In this document: positions 1-10,989 of the stretch, one piece after another
Layout: each line of letters opens with the position of its first letter
Position numbering within the stretch: the stretch's first letter is position 1
DNA from: Cryptomeria japonica
Lineage: Eukaryota; Streptophyta; Pinopsida; Cupressales; Cupressaceae
Length of the DNA stretch: 64,000 nt
Direction: 5' to 3'
Assembly: GCF_030272615.1 (NCBI RefSeq)
Contig: NC_081405.1
Span: forward strand, 22,422,047-22,486,046
Program-made: the position numbers and the translations under genes
Notes under the pieces: generated by a model
Database searches by the model: none
What the model was told of the DNA's origin: nothing
What the model saw: the letters and a program-made list of their open reading frames with translations, nothing else

Positions 1-10
1 TGATTCAACA

Positions 11-706
11 TTGGAAAATGAAAAGGAGTACCTGTCAATGATCAGTAAGCTGCACTATATGGTGCACAATAAACCATATATTGCTCATGCAGTGGGCATA
101 GTAGCTCATTTTCAGAAATGTCCTAGAGAATACCACTTGGTAGCAGTCAAGAGGATTCTTATATATCTGAAAGGAATAATTGACTATGGATTGAGGTATC
201 CATATAATGGTTGACTTCAATCTCAAAGTGTATACTAATCCTGATTGGTCAGGTAATGTGGACGACTGGAAGAGCACAACTAGTGGAGTGTTCTTTTTTG
301 GTGGAAGATTAGTATCATGGATGAGTAAGAAGTAGAGTTGTACTTCCCAGTCTACAGCTAAGGCAGAATATGTGGCAGCATTTATGAACTACACTCAAGC
401 AATCTGGATGAAACATGTATTGGAAGGTTTCAAAGTACCTGTATCTTAACCGATTAATATATTTTGTGACAACACAAGTGCAATTAATATTTCCAAGAAT
501 CTGGTATTGCATGCTAGAACTAAGCACATTAAGCTTAAATATCACTTCTTGAGAGAGAAAGTTCAAAATAAGGAAGTTGTACTTCAACATGTTTCCAGTA
601 AGGAGTAGCTAGCAAATATATTCACTAAGCCCTTACCAAAGACTATATTTACCTATTTGAGAGGTGAATTAGGGGTTCTGCCCCTTCATGAATTCAACTA
701 AAAGTT
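11..706 (+). pseudogene. Ty1/copia pol 3' end: RT tail and RNase H (decayed)
   Basis: Seen: the first about 65 codons match the end of a copia reverse transcriptase, with a tract like PREYHLVAVKRILIYLKG. After a frame change near 214, an RNase H domain follows: VYTNPDWSG, then STTSGVFFFGG, QSTAKAEYVA, FCDNTSAI, the RTKHIKLKYHFLRE block and finally NIFTKPLP. The frame is broken by the shift and by stops at TAG (SKK*SC), TAA (VS*PI) and TAG (SKE*LANI). Two of the three TAG/TAA positions are glutamine in the family, so CAG to TAG is likely. The rest of pol lies left of the window. Family role: RNase H removes template RNA during reverse transcription in virus-like particles. The piece is inactive. 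Confidence in family is high and in exact ends moderate. Confidence 0.88.
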
Positions 707-946
707 GTGTGCTTCGCATCAGTTAGGTACTACAGTGTCAAATCTTTCAGGATTGCTGTGTTGAAGGATGCTACTCTATAGGGGGAGCAACATAATAGAG
801 AATGGAAGCTTGTGCCTCCACTTTGGCATTGTTGTCAAAGGGGAGAAGATATCTGATGAATGGGGGAGAATATATCTGATAATGTAGATACACTAGTCTA
901 TGATGTTTATAGTTGCAATGCTACATTGAGTATTGCCATCAATGCC

Positions 947-955
947 AAAGGGGGA
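947..955 (+). other. Polypurine tract of the left copia element
   Basis: AAAGGGGGA lies four bases before the first base of the 3' LTR. A purine run in this place primes plus-strand synthesis in LTR retrotransposons. The 240 bases between the pol remnant and this site hold no ORF. Confidence 0.7.
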
Positions 956-958
956 CAT

Positions 959-2434
959 TGTTGGATATTGTTGGCATATGATGAACCAACATGTTGATAT
1001 GATGATAATGTATGTTTTCATTGATGTCAATAAGTGAAAGTGAATCGGTATGCAAATTGGAAGAAGTTGGTGAACGCGTATGAAGAGGTATGAAGAGATG
1101 TTGTGAACCAGTGTCAGGGTTTCACTAAGCGTGACTACTGGTTGGTAGTCTCAACTCTAGGGTTTCTGGTTTGGCAATCCAACTTGTACAATGCAACTGA
1201 TGATACTTTATGATGAGTTAGCTAAGAGATGAGAATGAGATCGAGGTGCCACGTCAGTTTTATGTGCATGAAGGATTTCCTTGAGGATCTTGCATGAGAA
1301 GATCGATTTCGTTAAATGTCTACCTCGGTAATGAACATTCTTCTTAGTGGTATGAGAAGAAAGTGTGATGGGTTACTGATTCCCATATGCGATGAAGAAT
1401 GAACGATGTAGATTGTCCAGTGATCTATTTAAGATTATATTTCTCTATTCAAAGTGTTTGGATAGTTAGGATTGGACCGCTTGTATTGTAAACCTAAGAT
1501 GCTTAGGGTTTAGGGTTTATGCTACCGACCTAATTATTGTCTATAAGTTCGATGATGTTTGTTGTTGTAAGTTGTTGGCAAATGTTGTGTGTGTATCTGA
1601 GTGATGAGATACTTGCCAGACCAGTAAGAGGAAAAATGCAGAGTGTGATTGCAGAGTAGAGGAAATGAAAAGGATCTGCCTTGGCATGTAGTGTTGTTAT
1701 TAGATCAGAGTTTTACCTGTTGTCTTCTAACCATTTCAACAGTTGGAAAATCCCTTTATTGGGTAGCTTCAATAGGCTTATTGTAAATCCTTTAACCAGG
1801 TGACTCAAGATCATTGAGCTCTTCAAATCCTCTAGCAAGGTAACCTCTAACAGGGTTTAAACATTTAACAGGTTATATAGCCATCCCTTAACTGGGTGAT
1901 CTTTAACAAGATTAGTTCCTAGCGGAACCTTATTGTAAAGTCTTTAACTGGACTAGGCTCCTAACAAAGCGAGTTTCAAAAGAGTTCAAAAACAAGCTTA
2001 TGGGTATTCATCCCCACCGTGGTTTTTCCAATTTGGGTTTCCACGTGAAAAATTTGTGTGTCATGAGTTTTGCATTTTTCATGTGATGAGGTATTTTGTG
2101 TTTTAGTAATCATGCATGCAGAGCTATTAGGTTATGGTATTATTGGTATACCACATGCATATGTTTATGGGTGAAGTTGTTATCGAGTATTGAATGTATT
2201 TGAAGTGTTCAGACTTATCAATTTATGTTGTCTTAAGTCTTACTGTGTTTAACCAGTATTGCCATGGTTAAGTTCAGTAATGAAGACAACTGGTTGATAT
2301 TGCTTTAATTTGATAAGTTGTTCAGAAAGTTTTTGTCTGTACTGATTCACCCCCCCCTCTCAGTACCGATTAGGGTATTTGTTGTGCATCATTATTCATC
2401 AAGTTGTGCATACATGCTCATTACACTACCAACA
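959..2434 (+). repeat. 3' LTR of the left copia element
   Basis: Begins TGTTGG and ends CCAACA, a perfect 6-bp inverted terminus around 1,476 bp. It follows directly on a pol remnant and a polypurine tract, so it is the 3' LTR of a + strand element whose 5' part is outside the window. Near its right end (2339-2366) is a hairpin with GTACTGA/TCAGTAC arms and a C-rich loop, also present in both LTRs at 21066 and 27902. No second copy is in the window, so the ends rest on the TG...CA inverted termini and the context. Confidence 0.75.
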
Positions 2435-3873
2435 AACCATGTACATATCAAGCAGATAACTTATGGACTCTCTAAAGTAGACCTTTATTGGATATGAATT
2501 TCATATATAAGTAAAAATTCACATGTACTAGAAATAATGATCTATCTATATCTATGTTAGGTAAATTATATCACATATACTAAATAATAATCTAGATATC
2601 TTTCTTAGGTAAATTATGTTGCATGTACTAAATAATCATCTAGATATTCATGTTAGGTACAAATTATGTCACACATACTAAATAATACTCTAAATATCTA
2701 GGTTGGGTAAATTATATTAAATAAAAAGTGTTGTGCATAAATTTCTTCTAGCCAATTCTAAACATCGTGAACAAGAAGATATAATGGTTGTTATAATGTG
2801 ATTGTCCAAAAAATTATGTCAATGTGTATGTCTATAGTCCAAATTCAGACCAATTTCCACAATCTCAACACAATAAAAAACACTTCAAACACTTCTTCTC
2901 CTAAGGTCAAGGCCTCATGGCAACACTAGTTCAACCCACATCTTGGAATATCCATTAACTCAAGTGTCATCACACCTAGATGGGCAAGTCCACTTTTTTG
3001 TCTTTTCAAGAGAGGACAAGTAGGGGCCTCCAGGCCTAGAAGGATGACCCAACCACCCTCTCCCTGAAAAGATGCAAGTAGTTTATGCTATGCCAATGAT
3101 TTATTTCTCATCTCAATGGAACCATATGGTGAGTATTTTGGGGGAAAAACTAGCTATGCCCTTGCACTGAGAATGATGCCAACAACTCAATCAGTAGGGT
3201 GGGCCACCAAATAAGGTTTCTACTCACTATTCAATGCACTCATCTTACGGGATTCTAGCATGAGACACTTAAGTCTCTAGTTGATAACATGAAGAGCCTT
3301 AGGCACATTCACCTGACCTTAACTATTATAAGCACCTCTACCCTGAGAAAGACAAGTTAATAACTAGGCTTTAACAATAGTCTTTTTATATAGCAACCCA
3401 AAGGAAAAACTACTTTATGGTCGTCCCCTAAGGAGTGATCACTTCTCCAAAGGTAGGCCTCTCTACAACAGAAAAAAACACAATGCAAGGGTTCTACAAC
3501 ACAAAGTGTGCAAGCACACCAAACACTTCAATCAAGGGTTCGTTTTAATGCACCAAATTGAAATGCTATCTAATGTAATTTTGATACAAGGGTTCTTTTT
3601 AATGCACCAAATCGAAATGTTATCTAGTCTAATTTTAATTTATAATAAACAATTTTTCTAGTCTTTTGGCATTATTTAAAAGAAAAAATATGTCAAATTA
3701 CACACATACTATAAATATTAAACTATTGTCTATATTAATAAATTAAAATTAATGTAAAAAAAATTTAAAAAATGGACAAAAAGATACCTTTCAAAGACGC
3801 CCTCAAAAATGCGTTCGAAATGACCTTCAAATTAACCTTGAGTTGACTTTGTAAATAAGACCAAAAAAAAAAA
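2435..3873. other. Intergenic spacer with short tandem repeats
   Basis: No gene seen. Around 2500-2720 there are about four imperfect copies of a roughly 60-base unit built on GTAAATTATRTC and ACTAAATAATA. Around 3540-3645 a roughly 60-base unit containing TTTTAATGCACCAAAT occurs twice. The right part, up to an A-run, is the pre-insertion flank of the Tat element. Confidence 0.6.
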
Positions 3874-3878
3874 ACATG

Positions 3879-4648
3879 TGTAGACACCCAAAATTGTCAT
3901 GTCTAATTAAATAAATATTTTATTTATTTAATTATCTAAGCCTAATTCTTCTATTAATTAAATAAATTTTTATTTATTTAATTAATTCATTTATCCTCTT
4001 CTAGCCTTATTTCTCATTTAAATAAATACATTTATTTATTTAAATTATCCCTTTCCTAAATTAAATAAATATTTTATTTATTTAATTATCCTACTTCTTC
4101 TATTAATTAAATAAATCTTTATTTATTTAATTAATTCATTATCCTTTTCTACACATGACACATGTCATTCATCTCTTAATTCATACACTACCTACCTCTT
4201 TCATTATTTTGGTATTTCTTATACCTACCCTCTAATCCTAGCCGACCTCTCTTTTTACACCTCTCAATCTTAACCCTCCATTTCATATTGTGTCTTCTAT
4301 TTAAGGAGATGCTTTCTTCATTGTCAAACCCTAACTACCGGATCAATTGACTACATTACAATTCTACTTGCAACCACATTCCGTTCTTTGTTGAGCTCTT
4401 GTGCATACAAAAAAATCTGAGAGCAAGCATATCAAACAAGATCAATGGAGATAGGAAGAATGGAGATCAAAACCCTAGTGGACATGTGATGGTATAATCT
4501 TTGTGATTTTGAGTTATTTGCATTGTCTTAGGTTATCTTCATATGTTATGGTGGATCTTTGTTCATTGTTAGGCTAGGGTTTAGTGGTTGAATCCATTTT
4601 AGTCTTTCAATTATTGTTGTTTATTGCTATCCATTTTCACCATATACA
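3879..4648 (+). repeat. 5' LTR of the Tat element
   Basis: 770 bp, starting TGTAGACACC and ending CCATATACA, with the same length and one base different from 19381-20150. Positions 3904-4135 hold five AT palindromes of 29-34 bases in a row. A TATA-like TATTTAAGG follows at 4298, then a telo-box (AAACCCTA) at 4326. Confidence 0.97.
4298..4306 (+). promoter_or_regulatory. LTR promoter: TATA box with downstream telo-box
   Basis: TATTTAAGG sits in the LTR after the palindrome array. Transcription would be expected to start about 25-35 bases downstream, close to the telo-box AAACCCTA at 4326-4333. Telo-boxes near start sites are common in plant promoters of growth-active genes (established). Their action here is inference. 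The same pair is in the 3' LTR at 19800-19808 and 19828-19835. Confidence 0.6.
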
Positions 4649-4651
4649 TTT

Positions 4652-4669
4652 TGGCACGCCCGGTGGGAC
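4652..4669 (+). other. Primer-binding site of the Tat element
   Basis: TGGCACGCCCGGTGGGAC lies three bases after the 5' LTR. It begins TGG, as expected for pairing with a tRNA CCA end, and is 18 bases long. I do not assign the tRNA. A diverged version (TGGCATGCCTAGTGTGAC) lies beside the - strand LTR at 42997. Confidence 0.8.
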
Positions 4670-4758
4670 ACTTGTCCCTTTGCATTTAACATTTTGTTGC
4701 AGATTTGGCATTTTTGAAGTTGCAGATCAGACGATTTCGACGACATTTTTGGTTTTTT

Positions 4759-5036
4759 CCGCGTCTGCGAATGTTCGGATCGCGTTTTTGTATTTCAGAA
4801 GCGTCTGTGATATCTTGGATCGCGTCTGTGTTTCTGTCATTTTTATTTTTGCAGGTTTCCAAAAGTCGCGTCTGTGATCCCGAATCGCGTCTGTGATCCC
4901 GAATCGCGTCTGTGAACCATCTGATCGCGTCTGTAGAAGAAAGAGGCGTCTGTGTTCTTGGATCGCGTCTGAGAATCACAGAACCGCGTCTGTGTCAGAC
5001 AGACGCGTCTGTGTCTGGTATAACAGCGTCTGTGTA
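4759..5036 (+). repeat. Motif cluster A: twelve GCGTCTG copies in the sense leader
   Basis: Twelve occurrences of GCGTCTG, mostly in the form CGCGTCTGTG(A/T), at irregular 15-40-base spacing in the 5' leader of the Tat transcript. CpG-rich short words are otherwise rare around it. Three successive copies share a 19-20-base period with the linker ATCCCGAAT. Confidence 0.85.
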
Positions 5037-6257
5037 TTCTGTTTTGCAAATTTTTCAAGCTTTTTCGATTCGGGTTTTCGGATTTTGTACTTAGGGTTTC
5101 AGATCTGGTTTATTTTTGGCTAACCTTTTGCAGATCTAGCTAACCTGGTTTGTGCAGCTTGCTTTGGAGGCAAATACGTTTTTGTTGAAGGCCCCTTTTC
5201 ACAAAGTCTTTTTGGGTTTTCTTAAAATTTACCTAACTTGTGTGCTTGCAGGAAGGGGTTATCACTTGAAACAACCCAAACTACTAACATTTTTCTTGTG
5301 GGGCCTTGGCTAGGGTTTTTGTAAATTTTATTGTGTGCCTTGTTTTCATAGCTTAGCAAACACTTCAATTGGTGCACTAAAAATTGAACCATTGTCTTTT
5401 GTGTCTTGAGCAATAGGCTCTTTTTGTTTACTCTTTAGAGGGCCTGTCTTCCCGTGTGGTCATTAGGACTACTAGTGAGAAGAGAATGACCCAAGTGGTA
5501 GCAAAAGAAAAGCCATCTTCTTCCAAGCCACTATAATCAAATGTATTCATGGTGAAAACTATGAATAACGTGTGCTGATTAGTTCATACCGACACTATGT
5601 CTCCCCATAAACCCGTTTGATCAAATTTATTTGATCATTTGTAGGGCGTAACCCCTACCGGCTGGGAGCCTTCTGTATTTACAGAGCTGAAAGTGCCGCA
5701 TGTATGGCCACACGAGCGGATGCCCTTACTAGCACCATTTTGTTTTAGATGCCCAAATCCTTCTAATTGTTGAGGCAGGAGGTCGGACCTCTGGTAGCGG
5801 CCCACACACATACGGTTCTTAGTAGAGATACAAAGTTCGCCATGGGGAGTTTTCATGGGGACTGATGCTTGGCTGACCCGAGAAGTGAGTGCCAAGGGTG
5901 GAGCCAATGAGGTCAAGCATCTAAGTATCCGCTCTGAATAGCGTAGCCTCGGGGGTAAAACCCCATGTGGGATCAACAATTATTGTCCTGGCCAGCCATA
6001 AGAATTGTGCTTGACTTATGATAAACATTCAAACAATCAAGACAAAACAGCAAAATATTGTGTCTTTTGTGTCTTCAAGTGTAGGCAAAAACTTTTTACA
6101 TCAAACAACACACTTTTTGGAGTCTAAACAGTCTGCAAACATTGGGTCATCAACACTGTGTCCTCTTGTCATGAAAAAAAAAAACAGTCGAAAAATCAGA
6201 TTTGGTCACAGCAAAACAAATTCACAGATAGGAAAGATTACACTAAGGTTGCAGAAA
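5037..6257 (+). other. 5' leader of the Tat element, middle part
   Basis: No convincing coding region: the 114-codon - strand ORF at 5635-5979 has no recognisable protein features. The stretch 5640-6000 is more GC-rich than the rest and rich in short inverted repeats, for example TAGGG...CCCTA at 5642-5657 and GGGG-TAAAA-CCCC at about 5950-5962. A structured leader RNA is possible, since packaging and dimerisation signals lie here in LTR elements, but this is inference. Confidence 0.4.
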
Positions 6258-6540
6258 CGCGTCTGTGTCAGTTAGAATCGCGTCTGTGTCTGATAAACGC
6301 GTCTGTAAAATACAGAATAGCGTCTGTGTTTTTATCAGCGTCTGGGTAGAACAGAGACACGTCTGTGTCTGGAAATCGCGTTTGTGAAGTATACAGGTGC
6401 GTCTGTGTCCACAATTGCAAAAAACTGTTACAGTCCCAGCAAATATCAAACAGGAAATCTCAGAATCACGTCTGCGTCAAACAGAATAGCGTCTGTGTCT
6501 TAAAAGCACGTCTGTGAAGTATACAGAGGCGTCTGTGTCA
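6258..6540 (+). repeat. Motif cluster B: second CGTCTGTG array in the sense leader
   Basis: Eleven CGTCTG copies plus one CGTTTG variant, in the same orientation as cluster A and about 480 bases before the gag start. Two sub-blocks share TGTGAAGTATACAG followed by GGCGTCTGTGTC or a near form (about 6383 and 6511), showing a 127-base higher-order duplication. Confidence 0.85.
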
Positions 6541-7019
6541 GGATTTGAGAAGTTTAACAGTCAAGCGAACAAAGAAATCAGTTTTGGCATACTTGAGCTT
6601 CCTAGGTTGTCTCTTCAGACTTCATCTAGCATTCAGCCTGTTCTAAGGTCTTACACAGTCCATCATTGCTTCATACCTCATTTTACATTCATACTTGTCT
6701 AAACTTGAGTCAAAAGGTCACTTGCTTGTCCTCATCATACTTTGTCAACACACTACAGCACTTTGCTAAGTGGTCCCTCATCAAGGTTTCTTACCTTTGG
6801 GTCTCATTTGGTCTTACTTAGAGTCAAGGTCAGCTTACCTCATCAAGAGAAACTATCCTCTCTTTGGAAGTCACACCTACTCTACTACATACATACTTGG
6901 TCTTACACTTTGGACATTGCAAGTAAACTTCAGATTCATTTACATTCCATACAACTCTTAGTCTTCCATACTCTTGTCATTTTCGTCTAATTTCTCACAT
7001 ATTGCTAAACACCTAGTTC

Positions 7020-8310
7020 ATGGTTGAAACCCGCCTTCAAAAATCTAGGAGAATAGCTAAAGAAGCTCAAGGGTCCGTAAACATGAGTTCTTATGAGTAT
7101 GACAATGATGTCTTCTACAATCCTGAGCACACTACATTACCAGACATGAATGTTTATAGACACAATCCAAATGTGGAAAGCGCAAACGCTATACACAACG
7201 CTACACACAATGATAATGTGGACAATTCTTCAATACTATCAGCAGACATACAAGAATCTATAATGGACCCTCAATTCAATAGATTGGTTGAAGAGATAAT
7301 GAGGAGAGATCGTCAATATTTCCTAAACATGATGGCACAAAGTGGAGCTAAAATACCACATGATTTTGACTTATCTCAACTTATGGAAAATAGACCTTCA
7401 CAACAAACTCGACCAAATAGTGGAGGACCAAATAATATGATGCCGGAGTCACCATCAGTTTTGCTTCAGAAACCAGCAATCCCACATATACAAGCTCAAA
7501 TGCATGATACTTACGCTCAAAGACCATCATGGAGGCCTTATGTTCAAACACATGCTCAAGATATGGGTCAACCAAGACAAATGGATACTCAAGGACTTCC
7601 TCAAAATTTTGACACAAGGAGACCTCATGCCAAAATTGGGGGCAACACAATGGAAAATGAAAGGCCCATTGAATATGGTTTATATACACAAAACAGATAT
7701 GGGGTCCCTCAACAAGAAATTATGCCAAGCGCTCCATACATGTCGCAACAATATAGACCTCCATATGGACATGTTTACGATCAATATCATCCATATATGC
7801 AACAAGTTCCTCCTCAAATGGGTTTCAAACATGGGACATGCTATAAGAAATCCATCTCCTCCCAAAAATAATTTGGAGCAACAAATTAGAGATCTACAAA
7901 AGAAAGTGGAAGACATGGGCACATCAAAACCCACATATACTATGAGAGATATATGCCCTTATCCCTTTGATAAGAGCATTCCAATGCCTCCGTTTCCTCC
8001 GCACTTTGTAACACCAAAATTCGACAAATATAGAGGGAGAGGAGACCCCAAGGCACATATAAGACAATTCTTCACAGCTTGCATTGAGGTAGCAGCAGAA
8101 GAAACATACTTAATGAGGTTGTTCCCACAGAGCTTAGGAGATCAAGCGATGGAATGGTTTTCTCAATTACCTCCTGGTATTAAGTCATGGGGCGACTTGG
8201 CAGAGGCATTCATCCAACATTTCTCTTACAACATTGAAACAGATGTCTCAGTTACTACCTTGTGCAATACGAAACAAAAAGAAGGAGAATCTTTTGCGTC
8301 ATTTTTGTAA
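7020..8310 (+). pseudogene. Tat gag (capsid), frameshifted and with a stop
   Basis: The gag gene encodes the shell protein that packages element RNA. The ATG at 7020 opens a 283-codon frame (0) rich in Gln, Pro, Met and Tyr. Near 7830-7871 the coding sense moves to frame 1, where the retrotransposon gag domain follows at about 7950-8340. It shows PMPPFPPHFVTPKFDKYRG, DPKAHIRQFF, the LFPQSLGDQAMEWFSQLPPG core and SWGDLAEAFIQHF. A TAA at 8308 interrupts this domain, and the same frame continues to RWRNLASRC and then into the next ORF. This start was chosen because it is the first ATG after the leader and codon use changes there. With an indel plus a stop, this copy cannot make full-length Gag without recoding. 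Confidence 0.88.
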
Positions 8311-8361
8311 AGATGGAGAAACTTAGCTAGTAGATGCTCTTGTGAAATCCCGCAAAAACAA

Positions 8362-10863
8362 ATGGTGGAAATGTTCACACAAAATGTTAACAAGGCTATT
8401 GGCTATGATCTCAGAAAAGCTTGTTTGTCTACATTTAAGGATGTCATTGAAAAGGGCCTAGCAACAGAAAAGGTCTTGATTGAACAAGGAGTTATCAAAC
8501 TATTCAAAGAAAACAAAGAGGACTTTAAGGGAAAGGACAAACCAAAGTTTTGGAACAAGAACAAGAATACAGTTAATGATGGCGTTGTTGATGCCAACAC
8601 AGTGAGACCAAAGTTCGTCTTTTCTGGATCAAGTTCTACCAACAATCAAGTGAATAATCAAACGGCTGCTAAACCACGAAGGAAGTACACTCCATTGGGG
8701 GAACCACTTGAATCAGTATTCAAAAAGCTTGTAGCAAACAAGGTGATCACGGTCCCAGATTTTCCTCCATATGAACCAAAGGTAAAACCGAATTGGTGGA
8801 ATGATGATGAATATTGCGAGTTTCATAAGAGCAAGGGTCATAAGACAAGTAATTGCCATCGATTGAAAAACATTGTACAAGATCTCATTGACAGAGGAGA
8901 TATTGAGATTGAGGGACAGTCATCTAACCAAGAGCATGAGGTGTTTAAGGAACCATTCCCAAAACATGACAAAGGAAAAGGCAAAGTCACAGATGATCAA
9001 GCCAATTACACCAGAACATCTTACAATTATGATTCCACTATTAATCACATCTCAATGGACAATCATATTTCTACCATTACTATCAAAAATAAAAATCCTG
9101 AGAATCCTCCTCAACGACCTAAAATTGTCCTAAAAGGTGTGGGATCTTCGTCCACATCTACCTCCGAATGTCATGTTACAACCCGTCGAGGTAAGATCAC
9201 ATTGCCAGGTACCTCTACTAAGAATACCAATCTTCCGTCAACTAAGCCTGAGTACGATCTTGTAGAGCAATTAGGGAAAACACCCGCACTCATCTCTATT
9301 CTTGAGCTCTTACGTATATCCCCTGCACATAAAGCTATCCTTGATAAAACCTTGAGAGATACTGTTGTCCCTACTGATCTGAACGTGGATCAGTTTCAAG
9401 CCATGGTGGGATACCTATCTGTTCCACACTCCCTCACATTCATAGAAGCCGATGACGCCTCCATAAGTCAGCCTCATAATGCACCTCTACATATTGAAGC
9501 CTTCATACATAAACACCGCATAAAACGAGTCCTGATAGATGGAGGAGCAGGTCTTAATATTTATACATTAAGCACCATCAGACAATTGGGATATTCTGAC
9601 AAAGCTGTGAATTCTACAAACCAAATCACTATTAAGGCTTATGATGATGAAGAGCGTTCATCCAAGGGCACGGTCATCTTACCACTAAGAATAGGGCCAG
9701 TTACAAAGGATGTGATTTGTCAAGTCCTGGATCTAGACCTCACGTATAACATATTGCTAGGACGTCCGTGGATTCATGAAATGAGAGCAGTCCCATCAAC
9801 GTACCATCAGTGCATAAAATTTCCTCATAATGGAGTCGAGGTAACGGTCAATGGTGATCCAAATCCATTCATATATTGCAATAACTTGAGATCACATACT
9901 GAGACTATCATTCCTAGCAATCGTGAGGCTACTCCTTCTTTAGCATATATTGATCCTGAGTCATTAAAGCCCTCGACATCCAAACAAGGTGAACTTAGAG
10001 CCAAGTTTCAAGACAAAGGCATGGGAGAATACACTCTGAATCAAACAATGTTCTTACGACAAGTCATGAACTCCCCCAAGGAATATGGGAGGCCACATCC
10101 TAATAAGCAAATCTCCATCATGCTACTCAAATGGGATCCTACCGTCTTTCAAAAATGGGGCGAACTAGAGGAAGAAAATTTATATAAAATGCTATATAAG
10201 GACGCTGAAGATGATACACATGATCAAATTATAATACCCTGTGAAAACTATGGTAAAGGTTTCAAAATTCTGCAGAGATTCGGGTATGATGGAAAAAGTC
10301 CTCTCGGACTACGCAAAGAAGGTGTCATGGAGCCTCTACAACCTGAGCTAAATACAAGAAGGGAACGCTCCAAGGGGCTTGGTTTTCTAAATCCCAAGAT
10401 TCACAATAAGAGAACAAAACAGATATGGCAAATCAAAGTGGCTGAAGCTCAACAAGAGGATAATTATTCCACAGACTCCAATGAGTGGGAATGGGGTTCA
10501 GACAAATCTTCCAGCGACTATGAACTCAATGAGACATTTAGAGAGCCAGATGAACTAACAGAGGAGGAGGAGTTTTACAAGAAATTCAGAGTTGGTCAAG
10601 AACCGACCCATAAGGATCCCGCACAAACTTCGTTTCAAGGCCCTAGGTCAAGATCACATAGGATGAGGACACTTGTCCCTGAGGGTGCTACTAGTGATGA
10701 TAATTTGGACTCACTCACGATCGACACTAATGAGGAGAGTGCCATTGACGACCTCGATAACTACCTTGACATACCTGAATATAACCACATCTTCACTATT
10801 AGCCTTGCGGACTCTAAAAACACTAAAGACCTTCCCCTCGTTCACCCCCAACTCATTGACTAG
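8362..10863 (+). CDS. Tat Gag C-terminus, zinc knuckle, aspartic protease and G-patch
   Basis: Open for 833 codons in the frame that also holds the gag domain and pol. Order seen: Gag C-terminal helices; a knuckle-like CEFHKSKGHKTSNCHRL at about residues 152-168; a basic, Ser/Thr-rich linker; an aspartic protease with LIDGGAG (Asp at about residue 393) and the partner ILLGRPWIHEM about 75 residues on; a G-patch-like segment (YGKGFKILQRFGYDGKSPLG) at about residues 628-648; then an acidic tail. DGGAG in place of DSGAG and a G-patch are usual in Tat proteases. The upstream start at 8362 is only the first ATG after the TAA at 8308; in the intact element this was part of Gag-Pro. It ends at TAG 10861-10863, after which the frame stays open into pol. 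Confidence 0.9.
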   Translation: MVEMFTQNVNKAIGYDLRKACLSTFKDVIEKGLATEKVLIEQGVIKLFKENKEDFKGKDKPKFWNKNKNTVNDGVVDANTVRPKFVFSGSSSTNNQVNNQTAAKPRRKYTPLGEPLESVFKKLVANKVITVPDFPPYEPKVKPNWWNDDEYCEFHKSKGHKTSNCHRLKNIVQDLIDRGDIEIEGQSSNQEHEVFKEPFPKHDKGKGKVTDDQANYTRTSYNYDSTINHISMDNHISTITIKNKNPENPPQRPKIVLKGVGSSSTSTSECHVTTRRGKITLPGTSTKNTNLPSTKPEYDLVEQLGKTPALISILELLRISPAHKAILDKTLRDTVVPTDLNVDQFQAMVGYLSVPHSLTFIEADDASISQPHNAPLHIEAFIHKHRIKRVLIDGGAGLNIYTLSTIRQLGYSDKAVNSTNQITIKAYDDEERSSKGTVILPLRIGPVTKDVICQVLDLDLTYNILLGRPWIHEMRAVPSTYHQCIKFPHNGVEVTVNGDPNPFIYCNNLRSHTETIIPSNREATPSLAYIDPESLKPSTSKQGELRAKFQDKGMGEYTLNQTMFLRQVMNSPKEYGRPHPNKQISIMLLKWDPTVFQKWGELEEENLYKMLYKDAEDDTHDQIIIPCENYGKGFKILQRFGYDGKSPLGLRKEGVMEPLQPELNTRRERSKGLGFLNPKIHNKRTKQIWQIKVAEAQQEDNYSTDSNEWEWGSDKSSSDYELNETFREPDELTEEEEFYKKFRVGQEPTHKDPAQTSFQGPRSRSHRMRTLVPEGATSDDNLDSLTIDTNEESAIDDLDNYLDIPEYNHIFTISLADSKNTKDLPLVHPQLID

Positions 10864-10989
10864 GATCAGGATGGACCACCACAGTTTGATACATTTCAAA
10901 ATGACGAAGCTATTGTCGATTATCTAGGCATTTGCGAAGATCTTCCTCTTGGAGACCATAAAGCAGGATATGCCATAGAGTTAAATAAC

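Noticed and set aside
5635-5979. 114-codon - strand ORF in the Tat leader
   Set aside because: No family features, opposite to the transcript, in a segment better explained as structured leader.
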